Source: an uncultured Bacteroidales bacterium (GTDB taxonomy: Bacteria; Bacteroidota; Bacteroidia; Bacteroidales; WCHB1-69). From it: a stretch of 64,000 nucleotides of DNA. Position 1 is the stretch's first letter. Each line of letters starts with the position of its first letter. The stretch is taken from assembly GCA_905233625.1 (NCBI GenBank), contig CAJOFJ010000009.1, positions 125,666-189,665 on the forward strand. The letters are read 5' to 3'. The translations under genes and the position numbers were made by a program. This document shows positions 31,449-40,784 of the stretch, one piece after another. Under the pieces are notes generated by a model. That model searched no databases and was not told the DNA's origin. It saw only the letters and a list, made by a program, of their open reading frames with translations.

Positions 31449-32825
31449 ATGGAATTACCATTTGCAGAATCCTGGAAAATCAAGATGGTGGAACCCATCA
31501 AGAAATCAACACGTGAGGAACGTGAAAAGTGGCTTGAAGCCGCGCATAATAACGTGTTTATGTTGAAGTCGGACTACGTTTACATTGATTTGCTCACCGA
31601 CTCTGGCACAGGTGCCATGAGCGACCGTCAATGGGCAGCGATGATGATGGGCGACGAAAGCTACGGCGGAGCCCGCAGTTTCTACCACATGAAAGATACC
31701 ATCACCGAGCTCACCGGTTTCAACTATGTGATTCCCACCCACCAAGGCCGCGCCGCAGAGAACGTGCTGTTCTCTTATCTCGTAAAACCGGGTATGGTGG
31801 TCCCGGGCAATGCCCATTTCGACACCACCAAAGGCCATATCGAGAGCCGTAAGGCTTTTGCTATCGATGTGACTATTCCGGAAGCGAAAGACACTCAGCT
31901 TGAACTGCCTTTCAAAGGTAATGTAAGCCTTGAATTGCTCGAGAAAGTATTGAAAGAAAACGAAGGCAAGGTGCCGTTTATGGTGCTTACCGTCACCAAC
32001 AATACCGTTGGCGGACAGCCCGTGAGCATGAAGAATATCCGCGAGACCTGCGAATTGTGCCACAAATATGGTGTTCCGGTGAATATGGATAGTGCCCGTT
32101 TCGTAGAGAACGCTTATTTCATCAAGACCCGCGAGGAAGGCTATGCCGACAAGTCCATCCGTGAAATCGTGAAGGAAATGTTTAGCTATGTGGACTGTAT
32201 GACCATGAGCGCCAAGAAAGACGGTCTCGTGAACATGGGTGGTTTCATCGCTACCAACAAGGAAGACTGGTACGAAGGCGCCAAGTTGTTCTGCATTCCG
32301 TTCGAAGGCTTCCTTACCTATGGTGGTATGAACGGCCGTGATATGGACGCGCTTGCTGTCGGTTTGAAAGAAAATTGCGACTTCGACATGGTGGAAACCC
32401 GTATCCAGCAGGTGCAGTACCTTGCCAAAAAACTCGATGAATATGGCATTCCTTATCAGCGTCCTGCAGGCGGTCACGCCATCTTCGTGGATGCCGACAA
32501 GATTCTGGTCAACGTGCCGAAAGAGGAATTCCCAGCCCAGACCCTTACCTGCGAGCTGTATCTTGAAGCCGGTATCCGCGCTTGCGAAATCGGTTATATG
32601 CTCGCCGACCGTGATCCGGTGACCCGCGAGAACCGTTTCGGTGGCCTCGACTTCGTGCGCCTCTGTATCCCGCGTCGTGTCTATACCAATAACCACATGG
32701 ATGTCATCGCGGCCGCACTGAAGAACGTGTTTGACCGCCGCGACAGCATCAAACACGGTGTGCGCATCACTTGGGAAGCTGAGCTTATGCGTCATTTTAC
32801 CGTACAATTGGAACGTATCAAATAA
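31449..32825 (+). CDS. tnaA: Tryptophanase
   Basis: A 458-residue PLP-dependent lyase converting tryptophan to indole, pyruvate and ammonia. IDLLTDSGTGAMSD, PTHQGRAAEN, FDTTKGH and NMDSARFVENAYFI match the beta-eliminating lyase family. The PLP lysine is in MTMSAKKDG (about residue 257). GIRACEIG has isoleucine where tyrosine phenol-lyase has the substrate-binding arginine (ERG), which favours tryptophanase. The gene is last in a close-packed group with the Skp-like and MORN-repeat genes, which have no evident link to tryptophan use. No leader peptide such as tnaC is visible. Confidence 0.88.
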   Translation: MELPFAESWKIKMVEPIKKSTREEREKWLEAAHNNVFMLKSDYVYIDLLTDSGTGAMSDRQWAAMMMGDESYGGARSFYHMKDTITELTGFNYVIPTHQGRAAENVLFSYLVKPGMVVPGNAHFDTTKGHIESRKAFAIDVTIPEAKDTQLELPFKGNVSLELLEKVLKENEGKVPFMVLTVTNNTVGGQPVSMKNIRETCELCHKYGVPVNMDSARFVENAYFIKTREEGYADKSIREIVKEMFSYVDCMTMSAKKDGLVNMGGFIATNKEDWYEGAKLFCIPFEGFLTYGGMNGRDMDALAVGLKENCDFDMVETRIQQVQYLAKKLDEYGIPYQRPAGGHAIFVDADKILVNVPKEEFPAQTLTCELYLEAGIRACEIGYMLADRDPVTRENRFGGLDFVRLCIPRRVYTNNHMDVIAAALKNVFDRRDSIKHGVRITWEAELMRHFTVQLERIK

Positions 32826-32837
32826 TATTTTGGAAAT

Positions 32838-35666
32838 ATGAAAAAGTTATTGTCTACCATACTGCTTATCGCCTTCGCGATAGGCAGTATTTTGGCTGCC
32901 CCGCTGAAAAATGTGCCTTACACCATTACTCAGCCAAATGGGCAGGTTATTCACTGTTTCGTCAGCGGTGACGAATTTTTCAACTATTGTCACGATGCTG
33001 AGGGGTACACTATCATCATGGATGCTGAAACAGGATATTACACTTACGCTGTCAAAGTCAACGGTGAGATCACGTCGTCGGAATATATTGTCGGTGAGGT
33101 CGATCCTTCCACAGTGGCCGCTTTGGCACCCGGTGTACAGGAAAATCCGGAGCGGATTATGGCCAAGCGCATTGAACGTATGCGTCAGATACAGGATAAT
33201 GACCCTGCCCCTCATACAAGGAATATGAATCATGGACTGATGAATAACCTTGTGGTGTTCATCAGCTTCCAGAATGATACAACCTTCCCCAAAACATACA
33301 GTCAGGTCAATACCATGTTCAATGACACGTCAAGTAGCTCGTCTGTTTCCCTGATGAATTTTTACAGACATGTGTCTTATAATCAATTTACCATACAGTC
33401 CCATTTGTTTCCTCAGGCAGGACCCAATGATGTGATTTTGTCTTATCACGATTCTCATGCCGAAAATTATTATCGACCGTATAATCAAATCCAGAATCCG
33501 GACGGGTATATGGATAATGATGGAAAGCGCGAAAGAGAATTCACCTTGCTGACAAATGCGATTAACTATGTGAAGAATTTTATTCCGACATCAATTAATC
33601 TGGACTATAATGAGGATGGAAAAGTGGACAACGTGGTGTTCATTGTCAACTGCGGAGTGGGTAATTGGAACGACTTGCTGTGGCCCCATAGATGGTCATT
33701 ATTCGATCGTACCGTGTTCATGAATGGCAAAAGAGTATACGATTTTAACTTAATTATGGGAGATGATGACGTTTACTTTGATATCGGCACCATGTGCCAC
33801 GAGATGTTCCATTCATTGAGCGCCCCCGATTTATATTCTTCCAGCGGAAATGCCACATATACCGGTCATTGGGATCTGATGGAAGGAACTACCAATCCGC
33901 CTCAGAATATGGGAGCTTATATGAAATACAAGTATGGTCATTGGATAGAGTCAATTCCTGAATTGACCCAAAATGGTCTTTATACTTTGTATCCAGTGTC
34001 CACTTCTCCCCAATGTGCTTATAAATTTTTCCCAGACCGTGTTCATCATCCGAATCAGTTCTTGGTGATTGAATATAGAAACACATCAACCCCCTTCGAT
34101 GGCACGGTGTATGGAACAGGTGCTGTGATATATAGGATTAATTCCGATTTTAACGGAAACCATAGCACTGATTATAGTGTTGGCGATTACCCGGAAGTAT
34201 ATGCTTTCCGTAAAGGAGGATTTCCGGTATCTGCTTATGAGCCTCCGATCGTGGGTAATCTCAACCAGTCGTATTTCGGTGGTTTTAATATGACGGAATT
34301 CAGCGAATATACGAATCCTTATCCGTTTTATTGCAACGGAACCCCCATGACTGGTTTCAGATTTGTCAATATACAGAACTATGGTGACAGTCTGCAGTTT
34401 TATTTTATTAAAGGGGAAGTTACTATTGATACTTTCCCATGGGTTGAGCCCTTTGAATGCGAGGGAATACCATACTATTGCCATCATGAGTTTGAGTACA
34501 ACTCCAGTGTGTGGAATACCGCGACAGGCGACCATTCGGGAGCAGTCAATACAGCCCATACAGGATCCAAAAATGCGATTTTCTATACCATTACAAACAG
34601 TACTACCAAAATGGTGATGCCTATTTTTGACTTTACTTTCCTTCAGAATCCGGAGCTTTCGTTCTGGTGCGCCCAGGCTGGTAGCAGCAATTATACTTTG
34701 AAAGTGTATTACAAAGCGAATGCCACGGATGATTGGACGTTGCTGCAAACCTATTCCAACTTCACCAGTCAGTGGACTCAGCAGACGCTTGCACTGCCGA
34801 ATCCTTCTTCCACTTACCAGATAGCTTTTGAAGCATCGGGTTCCAATGGATCGGGTTTGGTTTTGGATGATATTATGGTTAACGGTACTATGGTTCCAGG
34901 TTTCACTATCACCGCTTCCGCGGGTGAACATGGACAAATCTCGCCCTCTGGTGCCGTGTGGGTTTCCTTGCATGGCAATCAAACTTTCGATCTTATCCCT
35001 GAAGAAGGCTATACGGTGAATGAATTGCTGGTGGACGGTGTTGCCCAGTCAAGAGTGCTGCATTATACTTTCGAAAATGTTATAGCAGACCATTCTATCG
35101 CCGCTACGTTCCGTGTGGCTAATCCAACAATGAACATTTTGCCTGCCGCATTGTATTTTTCCTCTGCTGCCGGCGCAACTTCCGCACCCAAGTCTGTGAA
35201 TGTGATTACGAATGATTTAGTGGAAGATGTTCAGGTACAGGCGGAAGCTCCGTTCAAAATCTCTGTCGACCAGGAGAGTTATGGACAGACCGCCACAATT
35301 CCATATAATGGAGGTTTGTTATATGTGGTCTTTGATCCTGAATTTGGTGGCAGCTATAACAGAACCATGACATTCACCAGCCAGACATTGACCAGGACGG
35401 TGACACTCAATGGTTCCGCAACTGGTATTGAGGAGCAGCATGCCGGAGAAATCCAGCTTTATCCCAATCCTGCTGGCAATCGCCTGAGCTTGGTGTTCTC
35501 TGCCAATAATTTGCCCGAAAAGGTCGAAATCATTGATGTAACCGGCCGGGTCGTGATGACACAAACTGTGACAGACGAAACGGTTATTGTCAATGTGGAA
35601 GGCCTGAATGCTGGCGTGTATTTTGTCAAAGCTGATAATATCGTCAAGAAGTTCATCAAGAAATGA
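32838..35666 (+). CDS. M6-family metalloprotease with T9SS sorting domain
   Basis: A 942-residue secreted protease. The signal peptide is at about 1-20. An immune-inhibitor-A/M6-like catalytic domain has MCHEMFHSLSAPDLY with HEMFH at 321-325. After it come a MAM/jelly-roll-like domain (about 535-690, FWCAQAGSSNYTLKVYY), a beta repeat (TASAGEHGQISPSGAVWV), and an Ig-like region. The last ~75 residues are a type IX sorting domain (QLYPNPAGNRLSL, VEIIDVTGRVV, GLNAGVYFVKA, VKKFIKK). It should be exported by T9SS to the surface and the domain removed. Its last bases overlap the next gene. Confidence 0.92.
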   Translation: MKKLLSTILLIAFAIGSILAAPLKNVPYTITQPNGQVIHCFVSGDEFFNYCHDAEGYTIIMDAETGYYTYAVKVNGEITSSEYIVGEVDPSTVAALAPGVQENPERIMAKRIERMRQIQDNDPAPHTRNMNHGLMNNLVVFISFQNDTTFPKTYSQVNTMFNDTSSSSSVSLMNFYRHVSYNQFTIQSHLFPQAGPNDVILSYHDSHAENYYRPYNQIQNPDGYMDNDGKREREFTLLTNAINYVKNFIPTSINLDYNEDGKVDNVVFIVNCGVGNWNDLLWPHRWSLFDRTVFMNGKRVYDFNLIMGDDDVYFDIGTMCHEMFHSLSAPDLYSSSGNATYTGHWDLMEGTTNPPQNMGAYMKYKYGHWIESIPELTQNGLYTLYPVSTSPQCAYKFFPDRVHHPNQFLVIEYRNTSTPFDGTVYGTGAVIYRINSDFNGNHSTDYSVGDYPEVYAFRKGGFPVSAYEPPIVGNLNQSYFGGFNMTEFSEYTNPYPFYCNGTPMTGFRFVNIQNYGDSLQFYFIKGEVTIDTFPWVEPFECEGIPYYCHHEFEYNSSVWNTATGDHSGAVNTAHTGSKNAIFYTITNSTTKMVMPIFDFTFLQNPELSFWCAQAGSSNYTLKVYYKANATDDWTLLQTYSNFTSQWTQQTLALPNPSSTYQIAFEASGSNGSGLVLDDIMVNGTMVPGFTITASAGEHGQISPSGAVWVSLHGNQTFDLIPEEGYTVNELLVDGVAQSRVLHYTFENVIADHSIAATFRVANPTMNILPAALYFSSAAGATSAPKSVNVITNDLVEDVQVQAEAPFKISVDQESYGQTATIPYNGGLLYVVFDPEFGGSYNRTMTFTSQTLTRTVTLNGSATGIEEQHAGEIQLYPNPAGNRLSLVFSANNLPEKVEIIDVTGRVVMTQTVTDETVIVNVEGLNAGVYFVKADNIVKKFIKK

Positions 35667-36646
35667 TCATCATCAACAATGTCCTGGTATCCGACGACCT
35701 CTTTGACAGTCAGTTCTGCTGTGATTTAGCGCAGTGCAAGGGCTTGTGCTGTGTGGAAGGGGATACCGGCGCCCCGGTGGACCCCGAGGAGATTGCGGAC
35801 CTGGAGGACAATTACCCGCTCTTCAAGAAGTATATGTCTGAAGAGGGAATTGAAAAAGTGGAGGCGGAAGGGACCTTCGATTATGATATGGAAGGCTCTT
35901 TCGTGACTCCGCTGCTGAGTGACGAACGATGCGCTTACGCTTATTACGATGAAAATGGCATTGCCAAATGCGCTATCGAAAAGGCTTTTGAAAAGGGAGA
36001 AATCGACTTTCAAAAGCCTATTTCTTGTCATTTATATCCTATTCGTATCAAAAAATTGCCGGATTATGAGGCACTGAATTATCATCGTTGGTTCGTCTGT
36101 GCCGAGGCTTGTGAGCTGGGCCACCGCTTGGGCCTTCCTGTTTTCCGTTTCCTGAAGAGTCCGATTATCAGAAAATATGGCGAAACTTTTTACCAGCAAC
36201 TGGAAGACAATTATTGTGAGATCAAGGCTGCTGGTGGGGTAGTGCTCAATGCAGAAGGCAAAGTGCTGATGATTTTCCGCCGTGGCAAATGGGACTTCCC
36301 AAAGGGAAAAGTGGAAGACGGTGAAACTGTCGAAGAAGCAGCCCTGCGTGAGGTGAGCGAGGAAACCGGCCTGCAGCAACTTTCTATTGTCAAGCCTTTG
36401 CCCGATACCTTCCATACCTATAAGTTAGGCGGAAAATGGGTGGGCAAAACCACAGCTTGGTATATCATGAAGTCGTCTGCACCCGAGAATCTGGTCCCTC
36501 AAACCGAAGAGGATATCGAGGAAGCCCGCTGGGTGAAATTCGATGAGGTGGCCCGCCTTCTCAAAGACTCTTACCCGAACCTCCGGGAACTTTGGGGTAA
36601 ACTGAAACGTGAAGACGTGGAGACGCTCACTGCGTTCGCTCGGTAA
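35663..36646 (+). CDS. DUF3109-NUDIX fusion protein
   Basis: A 327-residue cytoplasmic protein of two parts. Residues 1 to ~188 are DUF3109 (DLAQCKGLCCVEGDTGAP, CAYAYYDENGIAKCAIEKAF, CHLYPIRI, WFVCAEACELG), a cysteine-rich domain that may bind a metal or Fe-S cluster. Residues ~189-315 are a NUDIX hydrolase with a complete box (GKVEDGETVEEAALREVSEETGL over two short stretches). To my knowledge these are usually separate proteins. ATG overlaps the protease stop (ATGA). The last ~10 codons (REDVETLTAFAR) resemble repeat-derived sequence found again near 59945. Confidence 0.82.
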   Translation: MIIINNVLVSDDLFDSQFCCDLAQCKGLCCVEGDTGAPVDPEEIADLEDNYPLFKKYMSEEGIEKVEAEGTFDYDMEGSFVTPLLSDERCAYAYYDENGIAKCAIEKAFEKGEIDFQKPISCHLYPIRIKKLPDYEALNYHRWFVCAEACELGHRLGLPVFRFLKSPIIRKYGETFYQQLEDNYCEIKAAGGVVLNAEGKVLMIFRRGKWDFPKGKVEDGETVEEAALREVSEETGLQQLSIVKPLPDTFHTYKLGGKWVGKTTAWYIMKSSAPENLVPQTEEDIEEARWVKFDEVARLLKDSYPNLRELWGKLKREDVETLTAFAR

Positions 36647-36665
36647 GACGTTAAGACGATATATT

Positions 36666-36724
36666 CGTCTCCTCGAACGAACGAAGTGAGTGACTCCCCG
36701 AACGAGCAAAGCGAGTGTCTCCCC
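36666..36724. repeat. CTCCCC-spaced repeat cluster, second copy
   Basis: GTCTCC, GACTCCCC and GTCTCCCC words separated by CGAACGAACGAAGTGAGT and CGAACGAGCAAAGCGAGT. The organisation is like 22576-22655, with other spacers. Confidence 0.6.
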
Positions 36725-36768
36725 GTATAAACGAATAAACAAATCAACAAATCAACAAAATCAACACC

Positions 36769-37248
36769 ATGAACACCCCCCTCGTTGGAATTATAATGGG
36801 CTCGAAGAGCGATTGGAACACCATGAAGGCCGCCTGCGATGTGCTGGATGAGTTTGGCGTTCCGTATGAAAAATTTGTCATCAGCGCGCACCGCACACCG
36901 GAGAAGGCTATTGAGTATGCCTCCACCGCCCGCGAGCGCGGACTGAAAGTGATTATCACCGGCGCCGGTGGCGCTGCTCATCTGGCAGGTATCACCGCAG
37001 CCAAGACCACTTTGCCAGTTATCGGCATTCCCATTAAGAGTGCCGCCCTGAACGGGCTGGACTCGCTGCTGTCTATCGTGCAGATGCCCGGTGGTATCCC
37101 CGTGGCTACAGTGGCTATCGATGGCGCCAAGAACGGTGGCCTGTTGGCAGTGGAAATACTCGGTGCTTTCGATGAGAAAATAGCCGCCCAGCTGGCGGAA
37201 TACCGTCGCACAATGGAGAAGAAAGTGTTGGAATCAACACTCGATTAA
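36769..37248 (+). CDS. purE: N5-carboxyaminoimidazole ribonucleotide mutase
   Basis: A full-length (159 residues) PurE class I enzyme, which converts N5-CAIR to CAIR in purine synthesis. [13 protein letters not shown] binds phosphate; [16 protein letters not shown] contains the catalytic histidine; [23 protein letters not shown], then [22 protein letters not shown] complete the site. The gene is not next to purK or other pur genes. Confidence 0.95.
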   Translation: MNTPLVGIIMGSKSDWNTMKAACDVLDEFGVPYEKFVISAHRTPEKAIEYASTARERGLKVIITGAGGAAHLAGITAAKTTLPVIGIPIKSAALNGLDSLLSIVQMPGGIPVATVAIDGAKNGGLLAVEILGAFDEKIAAQLAEYRRTMEKKVLESTLD

Positions 37249-37265
37249 TATTTTGACTGCCCTAA

Positions 37266-40200
37266 ATGTTCAAGGTTTATAAGGCGTCGGCCGGCTCCGG
37301 CAAAACCACCAGCCTCGTAGCTGAGTATTTGTCGCTGTGCCTGCTTGAACCCAAAAAGTTCAGGCATGTGCTGGCTGTGACCTTCACCAACAATGCAACT
37401 GCTGAGATGAAGGAGCGCATTGTGAAAACCTTGAAAATATTTGCCTTCCGCCCTGCTACCGAATGGAAGGGCTCGGAGGCCGCCATCTATAAGTTGATAA
37501 CCTGCGATGCCCGCTATAAAGCTTTAAGCGAAAGTGAGTTCCGTAATAAATCCCTCAATCTGCTGAAGGAGATTCTGTACGATTATCCGAATTTCACCAT
37601 CAGCACCATCGACAGCTTCTTTCAACGCATCATCCGCTCGTTTGCCTTCGACCTCAATATCAACATGAATTATAATGTGGCCATCGACTTGTCCGATTGT
37701 TATAATCAGACGGTGGACATGCTGCTGAACAAGTTGTCCAAGAGTGACAAGGATTTGTCGGACCGTATCATGTTTTTGGTGGACAAGCAGATGAATGACG
37801 AGGGACGTTGGCAGTTGGAAGAGACCTTGAAAAACACACTGGAATCGGTTTATAATGAAAGGGCTTTTGAGCCCGCGAAGGCTTTGGAGAGAATGCAGCA
37901 TTCGGACTCACAGGATGAAACGGAAAATAGCGGACTCAAAAAAGCTGTGAAAGAGGTGTTTGGACAGCTTGCCGCCAAACGGAAGACTATTCAGGAAGAG
38001 GTGCGCCAATTGTCTGAAATCTTCAATCGTCTGGGCGACGACCCTTCTTTATATCTCGGAAAGACGAAGGGTATTTACAAATGGGTTCGCGATCTGCCTC
38101 AAAAACCATTGACGGTGGCTGGAAGCAATGTCCTCAAAGCCTTGGCGGCGGATTCTGTTCTCAAAGCTCCTACGGAGGTCGACAGACAGTTGCAGCCGAC
38201 TATTGTGGAGATCGCGAATAAGATTATCAGCCAGCAAAATACGCTAAGAGATTGGGAGCTGATAGCGAAGCATGTGTCTTCTCTTCCCCTCTTGTTTGAT
38301 TTGAAAAGAATCATGGAGGATATCAAATTGCGCGACAATTTGTTCTTCCTGAACGAAACCAATGGCCGCATTTTTGATGAGATCAAAGATATTGACACCC
38401 CCTATATCTACGAAAAAATTGGCAACAAATATTCCTATTTTTTCATTGATGAGTTCCAGGATACCTCCCGTATGCAATGGGAGAATTTCAAACCGTTGAT
38501 TAAAAATGCGTTGTCAGGATTGAATGTCTTCAACGAGGAAGGTAAAACCATCCTTTTCGGTGACGTGAAACAGTCCATTTACCGTTTCAGGAATGGTGAT
38601 TCCACCTTGCTCAACAGCTTGTCATCTTTTGAAGGTGTGAGCCGGAATCTTGGGGAGAACTTGTTGACTCCAGACGACTTCGAACTGAAGTTGTTAGATA
38701 CCAACCACCGCTCGTCGCAGGCCGTGATAGATTTCAATAATGGATTCTTTAAATATTTGATTGATAATGATTTCAGTGATAATCCATTGTTGGTGGATTA
38801 TTATGCGGATGTGCAGCAGCGGAAAAGTCGCCAGAAAGAGGGTTTTGTGTATGTGCGTTTTCAGCAGGAAGACGATGGCGATGATTATCTGATGAAGGAG
38901 ACCTTGAATGCGGTGCATGAAGCTCACAGCAGGGGCTATGAGTATAGGGATATGGCGGTGTTGTCCAAGGGCAACCAAGCCGGCGGTCAGATTGCCCGCT
39001 ACCTGAGTGAACATCAAATTCCTGTGATTTCTTCGGATTCTTTGCTTTTGAGTGCCTCTCCGGAGGTTTTGCTGCTGGTGAACACAATGCGTTATCTGCT
39101 TTCGCCAGACGATAAGTTGTTGCAACTGTCCATTGCTGAGTATTTCTGGAAAGACAGGATGACGGATGCGGTGGAGATTATCAGTCAGAATAATGGTTTT
39201 CGGCAGTTCATACAGCAAATCGGCAATCGGGTAGAAGCCGATATTCTGCTGGATATTCCTCGTTTGTTGTCGTTTCCAGTTTTTACTGTTGTGAAAGAGT
39301 TGCTGCTGGCGTATCATATCATCTCTCCGGACGCTTACGTGATCGCTTTTGAGGATGCTGTTTTTGAGAATTTTAACACCCAGTTTTCGGATCTGACCCA
39401 GTGCATGAACTGGTGGGAGGAGAAGGGCCAGTCGATGTCGTTGACTTCCTCCAAAGAAACCAATGCGGTGACGGTCACATCCATCCACAAGTCCAAGGGT
39501 TTGCAGTACCCTGTGGTGATTTACCCGATGAGAGCTTACCGCAACGTGAATGGCATTCCAACGGTGTGGTGCGAAAACGAATTGGAAGACTGCCCCTTGC
39601 CCTATTATATTCTGGATACCAGCAATTCGGCCTTGTCGGGTTCCTCTTTTGCGCCATTGGCAACTGAAGAACATGAGATGACAGACATTGACAATGTCAA
39701 TGTGATGTATGTGGCACATACACGTGCCGGTGATGCCTTGTACATCATTGCGGGCAAACCGGCCACTAAAAATGGAAATTATACCAAGTTTCTGGCGAAT
39801 TATATTCTCTCCATGCAGCAGGAAACGGGAGAATTGAAAAAAGAGTATCTCTTTGGCGATGCCCAGTGTCGTAAGGATGTACATGCCAAGGAAAAAGAGT
39901 CTCAATACACTATTCATCAATTGTATTCGTCGGATTTTACCTTGCGGTCAAAACAACTGCTGGCTGCCGACAGAAGTTACAAGCAGGAGTTAGGGGTCTT
40001 TATCCACGATTTTCTGTCCAAGATAGAGGTCTTCCCCCAAAACGAGGAGGAATTGTCAAAGGTGCTAGAGCAGGTGGAGGATGCCGAGGATCGTCAGATC
40101 TTGCAGTCCGTGTTGCGCAAGATTATGAAAGATGCCAGCCTCCAGCCCTATTTTGCCCCGGGAGTGGAGGTGATGAATGAGACTACCATCATGAACTGCG

Positions 40201-40373
40201 ACGGTCAGCTTCGCCGTCCCGACCGTATTGTGTTTCTCGATGACGAGGTGATGGTGATCGACTACAAAACCGGTCAGGAGAACGAGGGCTATCAGCAGCA
40301 GTTGGATGAATATTGTGACCTTCTCCGCCAGATGGGTTACCGCAATGTTAAGAGCATGTTGCTATATCTGTAA
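37266..40373 (+). CDS. UvrD-family helicase-nuclease (AddA-like)
   Basis: A 1035-residue superfamily 1A helicase fused to a C-terminal nuclease, as in AddA/RecB-type recombination enzymes. Motif I is YKASAGSGKTT (about residues 5-15), Ia AVTFTNNATAEMKERI, II FFIDEFQDTSRMQWENF (about 394-410), III LFGDVKQSIYRFRNGD, IV LDTNHRSSQAVIDF, V VTSIHKSKGLQYPVV, and VI NVMYVAHTRAGDALYII. The C-terminal VMVIDYKTGQ with QQQLDEYCDLL is the PD-(D/E)XK core. An AddB-like partner usually sits beside it, but here the next gene is a surface protein. It begins 17 bases after purE. Confidence 0.9.
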   Translation: MFKVYKASAGSGKTTSLVAEYLSLCLLEPKKFRHVLAVTFTNNATAEMKERIVKTLKIFAFRPATEWKGSEAAIYKLITCDARYKALSESEFRNKSLNLLKEILYDYPNFTISTIDSFFQRIIRSFAFDLNINMNYNVAIDLSDCYNQTVDMLLNKLSKSDKDLSDRIMFLVDKQMNDEGRWQLEETLKNTLESVYNERAFEPAKALERMQHSDSQDETENSGLKKAVKEVFGQLAAKRKTIQEEVRQLSEIFNRLGDDPSLYLGKTKGIYKWVRDLPQKPLTVAGSNVLKALAADSVLKAPTEVDRQLQPTIVEIANKIISQQNTLRDWELIAKHVSSLPLLFDLKRIMEDIKLRDNLFFLNETNGRIFDEIKDIDTPYIYEKIGNKYSYFFIDEFQDTSRMQWENFKPLIKNALSGLNVFNEEGKTILFGDVKQSIYRFRNGDSTLLNSLSSFEGVSRNLGENLLTPDDFELKLLDTNHRSSQAVIDFNNGFFKYLIDNDFSDNPLLVDYYADVQQRKSRQKEGFVYVRFQQEDDGDDYLMKETLNAVHEAHSRGYEYRDMAVLSKGNQAGGQIARYLSEHQIPVISSDSLLLSASPEVLLLVNTMRYLLSPDDKLLQLSIAEYFWKDRMTDAVEIISQNNGFRQFIQQIGNRVEADILLDIPRLLSFPVFTVVKELLLAYHIISPDAYVIAFEDAVFENFNTQFSDLTQCMNWWEEKGQSMSLTSSKETNAVTVTSIHKSKGLQYPVVIYPMRAYRNVNGIPTVWCENELEDCPLPYYILDTSNSALSGSSFAPLATEEHEMTDIDNVNVMYVAHTRAGDALYIIAGKPATKNGNYTKFLANYILSMQQETGELKKEYLFGDAQCRKDVHAKEKESQYTIHQLYSSDFTLRSKQLLAADRSYKQELGVFIHDFLSKIEVFPQNEEELSKVLEQVEDAEDRQILQSVLRKIMKDASLQPYFAPGVEVMNETTIMNCDGQLRRPDRIVFLDDEVMVIDYKTGQENEGYQQQLDEYCDLLRQMGYRNVKSMLLYL

Positions 40374-40784
40374 ACATTTACCACAATTATTTCTTTGTCC
40401 CGATATGCAGCAGGATGCATAATTCTGCCGGTGATATGATGGTTCTTTCATAATTCATTGTATTACAAGGCGGTAGGTGTCGGATTTTACCACTGCCTGT
40501 TTTACGCTGCCAATATACTGACATTTTTAATATAAAATATAAATAATGAAAAATAATTTCAAAAATTAGCTATATAAAACAACCTGTTTCATTTATCTCT
40601 TTATTAACAATTGCCTGTTTGTTTTTAAATACTGCTGATAATCAAATCTTTACTGAATGGCGCTAAATTTAAAAGAATTTAATATGAGGTGAAGTGTATG
40701 AATATTAAAAATGTAACATATTGATATAAAGCAAATTATGAAATTAACAAACAAAAAATCAATATAAACTTAAAACAAATTAAA
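40374..40784. other. AT-rich intergenic region, nothing recognised
   Basis: About 410 bases before the giant surface-protein gene. It is increasingly AT-rich to the right, ending in A-rich sequence before the ATG. No TAnnTTTG box, terminator, repeat family member or small gene could be supported. It may be a long leader. Confidence 0.5.

Noticed and set aside
31449..32825. Tyrosine phenol-lyase instead of tryptophanase
   Set aside because: The position that carries the substrate-binding arginine in tyrosine phenol-lyase is isoleucine (GIRACEIG), and DSARF and FDTTKGH fit tryptophanase.
40374..40784. Riboswitch or small RNA in the leader of the giant gene
   Set aside because: No conserved core or convincing stem was found; the region is simply AT-rich.
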